DNA of 64,000 bases. Origin: CAZCBX01 sp964497185. Its GTDB lineage: Bacteria > Bdellovibrionota_G > JALEGL01 > JAGRMV01. The DNA lies in contig CAZCBX010000014.1 in NCBI GenBank assembly GCA_964497185.1, positions 6,625-70,624 on the forward strand, read 5' to 3'. The translations under genes and the position numbers were made by a program. The first letter of the stretch is position 1. Each line of letters starts with the position of its first letter. The notes under the pieces were generated by a model. That model saw only the letters and a program-made list of their open reading frames with translations, ran no database searches and had not been told where the DNA came from. Below, in pieces: positions 63,175-64,000 of the stretch.

Positions 63175-63789
63175 ATGAAACAGATTATTTCATTTGTCCT
63201 CACGCTCGCTGTGCTAAGCATCGGTCCATCCTTTCACCTGCATGCCGAATCCATCGCGCTCAAAAGCGGCGAAGTGCTGGATGGCGATATCAAAGAGCTG
63301 CCTTCCAAAATCACCTTAAAACTCAAAGATGGCAGCACCAAAACCATTTCATTAAAAGACATTGCCCAAATTCACATTGAACCGCTGCCCACGTTTAGCA
63401 AACTCAGTCCCAAGCAAGTGCAAACCACCATCACCGATGAAAAGCTCAAAGAAGTCATCAGTGAATTTGAGCCCAAAGACCCATTTGAAACCCCCACCCA
63501 AACGTTTTTAACGTGGAAAGCGTACGCCGAAGAAGGCGACATTAAAGGCATGATTGATTGTTATGCAAGCTTTCGACAAGAAGCCGTCAGCAAAGAACTT
63601 AAAAGCATCAAATCCAAAGAACGCAAAGCCATGCAAGCCAGCATGATGGTGACCGAATTTGTGGCCGGTACCCCGATTTATCAAGGCAAACAAGCTTTTC
63701 TGGAAGTCAACTGGAGCAAAGGCATGAATTCGCAGACGCAGGTTTTGAAGTTTTTGCTTGAAGGGACGCAATGGAAGATTATTGAATGA
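63175..63789 (+). CDS. Exported protein of unknown function, 204 aa
   Basis: A signal peptide is cut near HLHA-ESI. A short beta domain follows (ALKSGEVLDGDIKELPSK, ITLKLKDGSTKTI), of the kind in which a Gly-Glu-x-x-x-Gly turn is followed by a 'DGS' strand, as in many small envelope proteins. The C-terminal half looks like an NTF2-like or lumazine-like mixed fold (FLTWKAYAEEGDIKGMIDCY, ending FLLEGTQWKIIE). AAAACATTC precedes the ATG without a clear ribosome site. Confidence 0.75.
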   Translation: MKQIISFVLTLAVLSIGPSFHLHAESIALKSGEVLDGDIKELPSKITLKLKDGSTKTISLKDIAQIHIEPLPTFSKLSPKQVQTTITDEKLKEVISEFEPKDPFETPTQTFLTWKAYAEEGDIKGMIDCYASFRQEAVSKELKSIKSKERKAMQASMMVTEFVAGTPIYQGKQAFLEVNWSKGMNSQTQVLKFLLEGTQWKIIE

Positions 63790-64000
63790 TGTCTTTTCTT
63801 TTGCTTTTGGTTTTTTGCTTGGATGTGGATTACGGAGGCGAGGTGCACACCCCGGAGAAACGCTGCGCGGACTCGCGGACGTGCTTGCGTTCAAAGTGTA
63901 TGACGATTTCATTGAAGAGTTTTTCTTCGTTTCGGCACATCGATTTGCTCAAACAACGCTCCACGTTGTCCCCGGGGCGACACCTGCGCCCTGTTAACCA
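63786..64000 (+). CDS. Possible partial ORF at the right edge
   Basis: ATGATG overlaps the stop of the upstream gene (A-TGA-TG), as at other couplings in this window. The frame stays open to the edge and begins MMSFLLLLVFCLDVDYGGE, which could be a signal peptide. The following sequence is Cys/Arg-rich and less convincing. A second frame (63758-63997) also reads plausibly, so the assignment is doubtful. Confidence 0.25.
   Translation, partial: MMSFLLLLVFCLDVDYGGEVHTPEKRCADSRTCLRSKCMTISLKSFSSFRHIDLLKQRSTLSPGRHLRPVN

Noticed and set aside
63758..63997. 79-aa plus-strand ORF at the right edge
   Set aside because: It overlaps the end of the exported-protein gene in another frame without a ribosome site. 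The ATGATG-coupled frame is kept instead, at low confidence.
1..64000. CRISPR array, rRNA operon or insertion sequence
   Set aside because: No regularly spaced repeat series, rRNA-like stretch or transposase reading frame was found.

Overview
The window reads as chromosomal DNA of a Gram-negative bacterium with about 48% GC by eye. It has meso-DAP-type MurE (DNPR motif), many lipobox signal peptides, TolQ/ExbB-ExbD proteins, a TolC/RND pair, a type IV pilin-like protein and a sigma-54 promoter. Several traits recall deltaproteobacteria-like lineages (Myxococcota, Bdellovibrionota): an FHA-DUF4388 protein, an ExbB-ExbD-ExbD trio and stacked large lipoproteins. That placement is inference; there is no rRNA or tRNA here to fix it.

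Layout. (1) 1-11391, all on the minus strand: ExbB-ExbD-ExbD, then a sigma-54 promoter with an upstream dyad, then four exported proteins of no recognised family. The last is a giant repeat-bearing lipoprotein that runs off the left edge. (2) 11.5-20.1 kb: nagZ, a PBP4-type dacB, a pilin-like gene, an FHA/DUF4388 protein, rpoZ, a VWA lipoprotein, gmk, yicC and acpS. (3) 20.2-27.5 kb: a DegT-fold protein without its PLP residues, thiolase, an FMN flavoprotein, fabH, ogt, glutaryl-CoA dehydrogenase and alanine dehydrogenase. (4) 27.7-61 kb: a division and cell wall (dcw) cluster on the minus strand. In transcription order it holds a LolA-like gene, priA, rsmH, ftsL, ftsI, murE, murF, mraY, murD, ftsW, murG, murC, murB, ddl, ftsQ, ftsA and ftsZ. 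(5) 61.1-64 kb: a bcp peroxiredoxin and small proteins of unknown function.

The dcw cluster is interrupted three times. Between murC and murB lies a block of about 10 kb. It carries an SDR, a split ethylene-receptor-like sensor and kinase, a four-enzyme route from 3-hydroxyanthranilate to the oxalocrotonate/2-oxoadipate level, and a TolC-RND pair. Glutaryl-CoA dehydrogenase and thiolase elsewhere in the window could carry that carbon on to acetyl-CoA. Between ftsW and murG lie two divergent small genes that look like paralogues, with matching promoters and leaders; one leader ends in a strong terminator. Between murE and ftsI lies a nucleotidyltransferase plus small ORF, enclosed by two inverted palindromic repeats of about 115 bp.

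Two hairpins, one after ftsA and one after ftsZ, share an identical 28-nt centre although their stems differ completely. No tRNA, rRNA, CRISPR array or transposase was seen.
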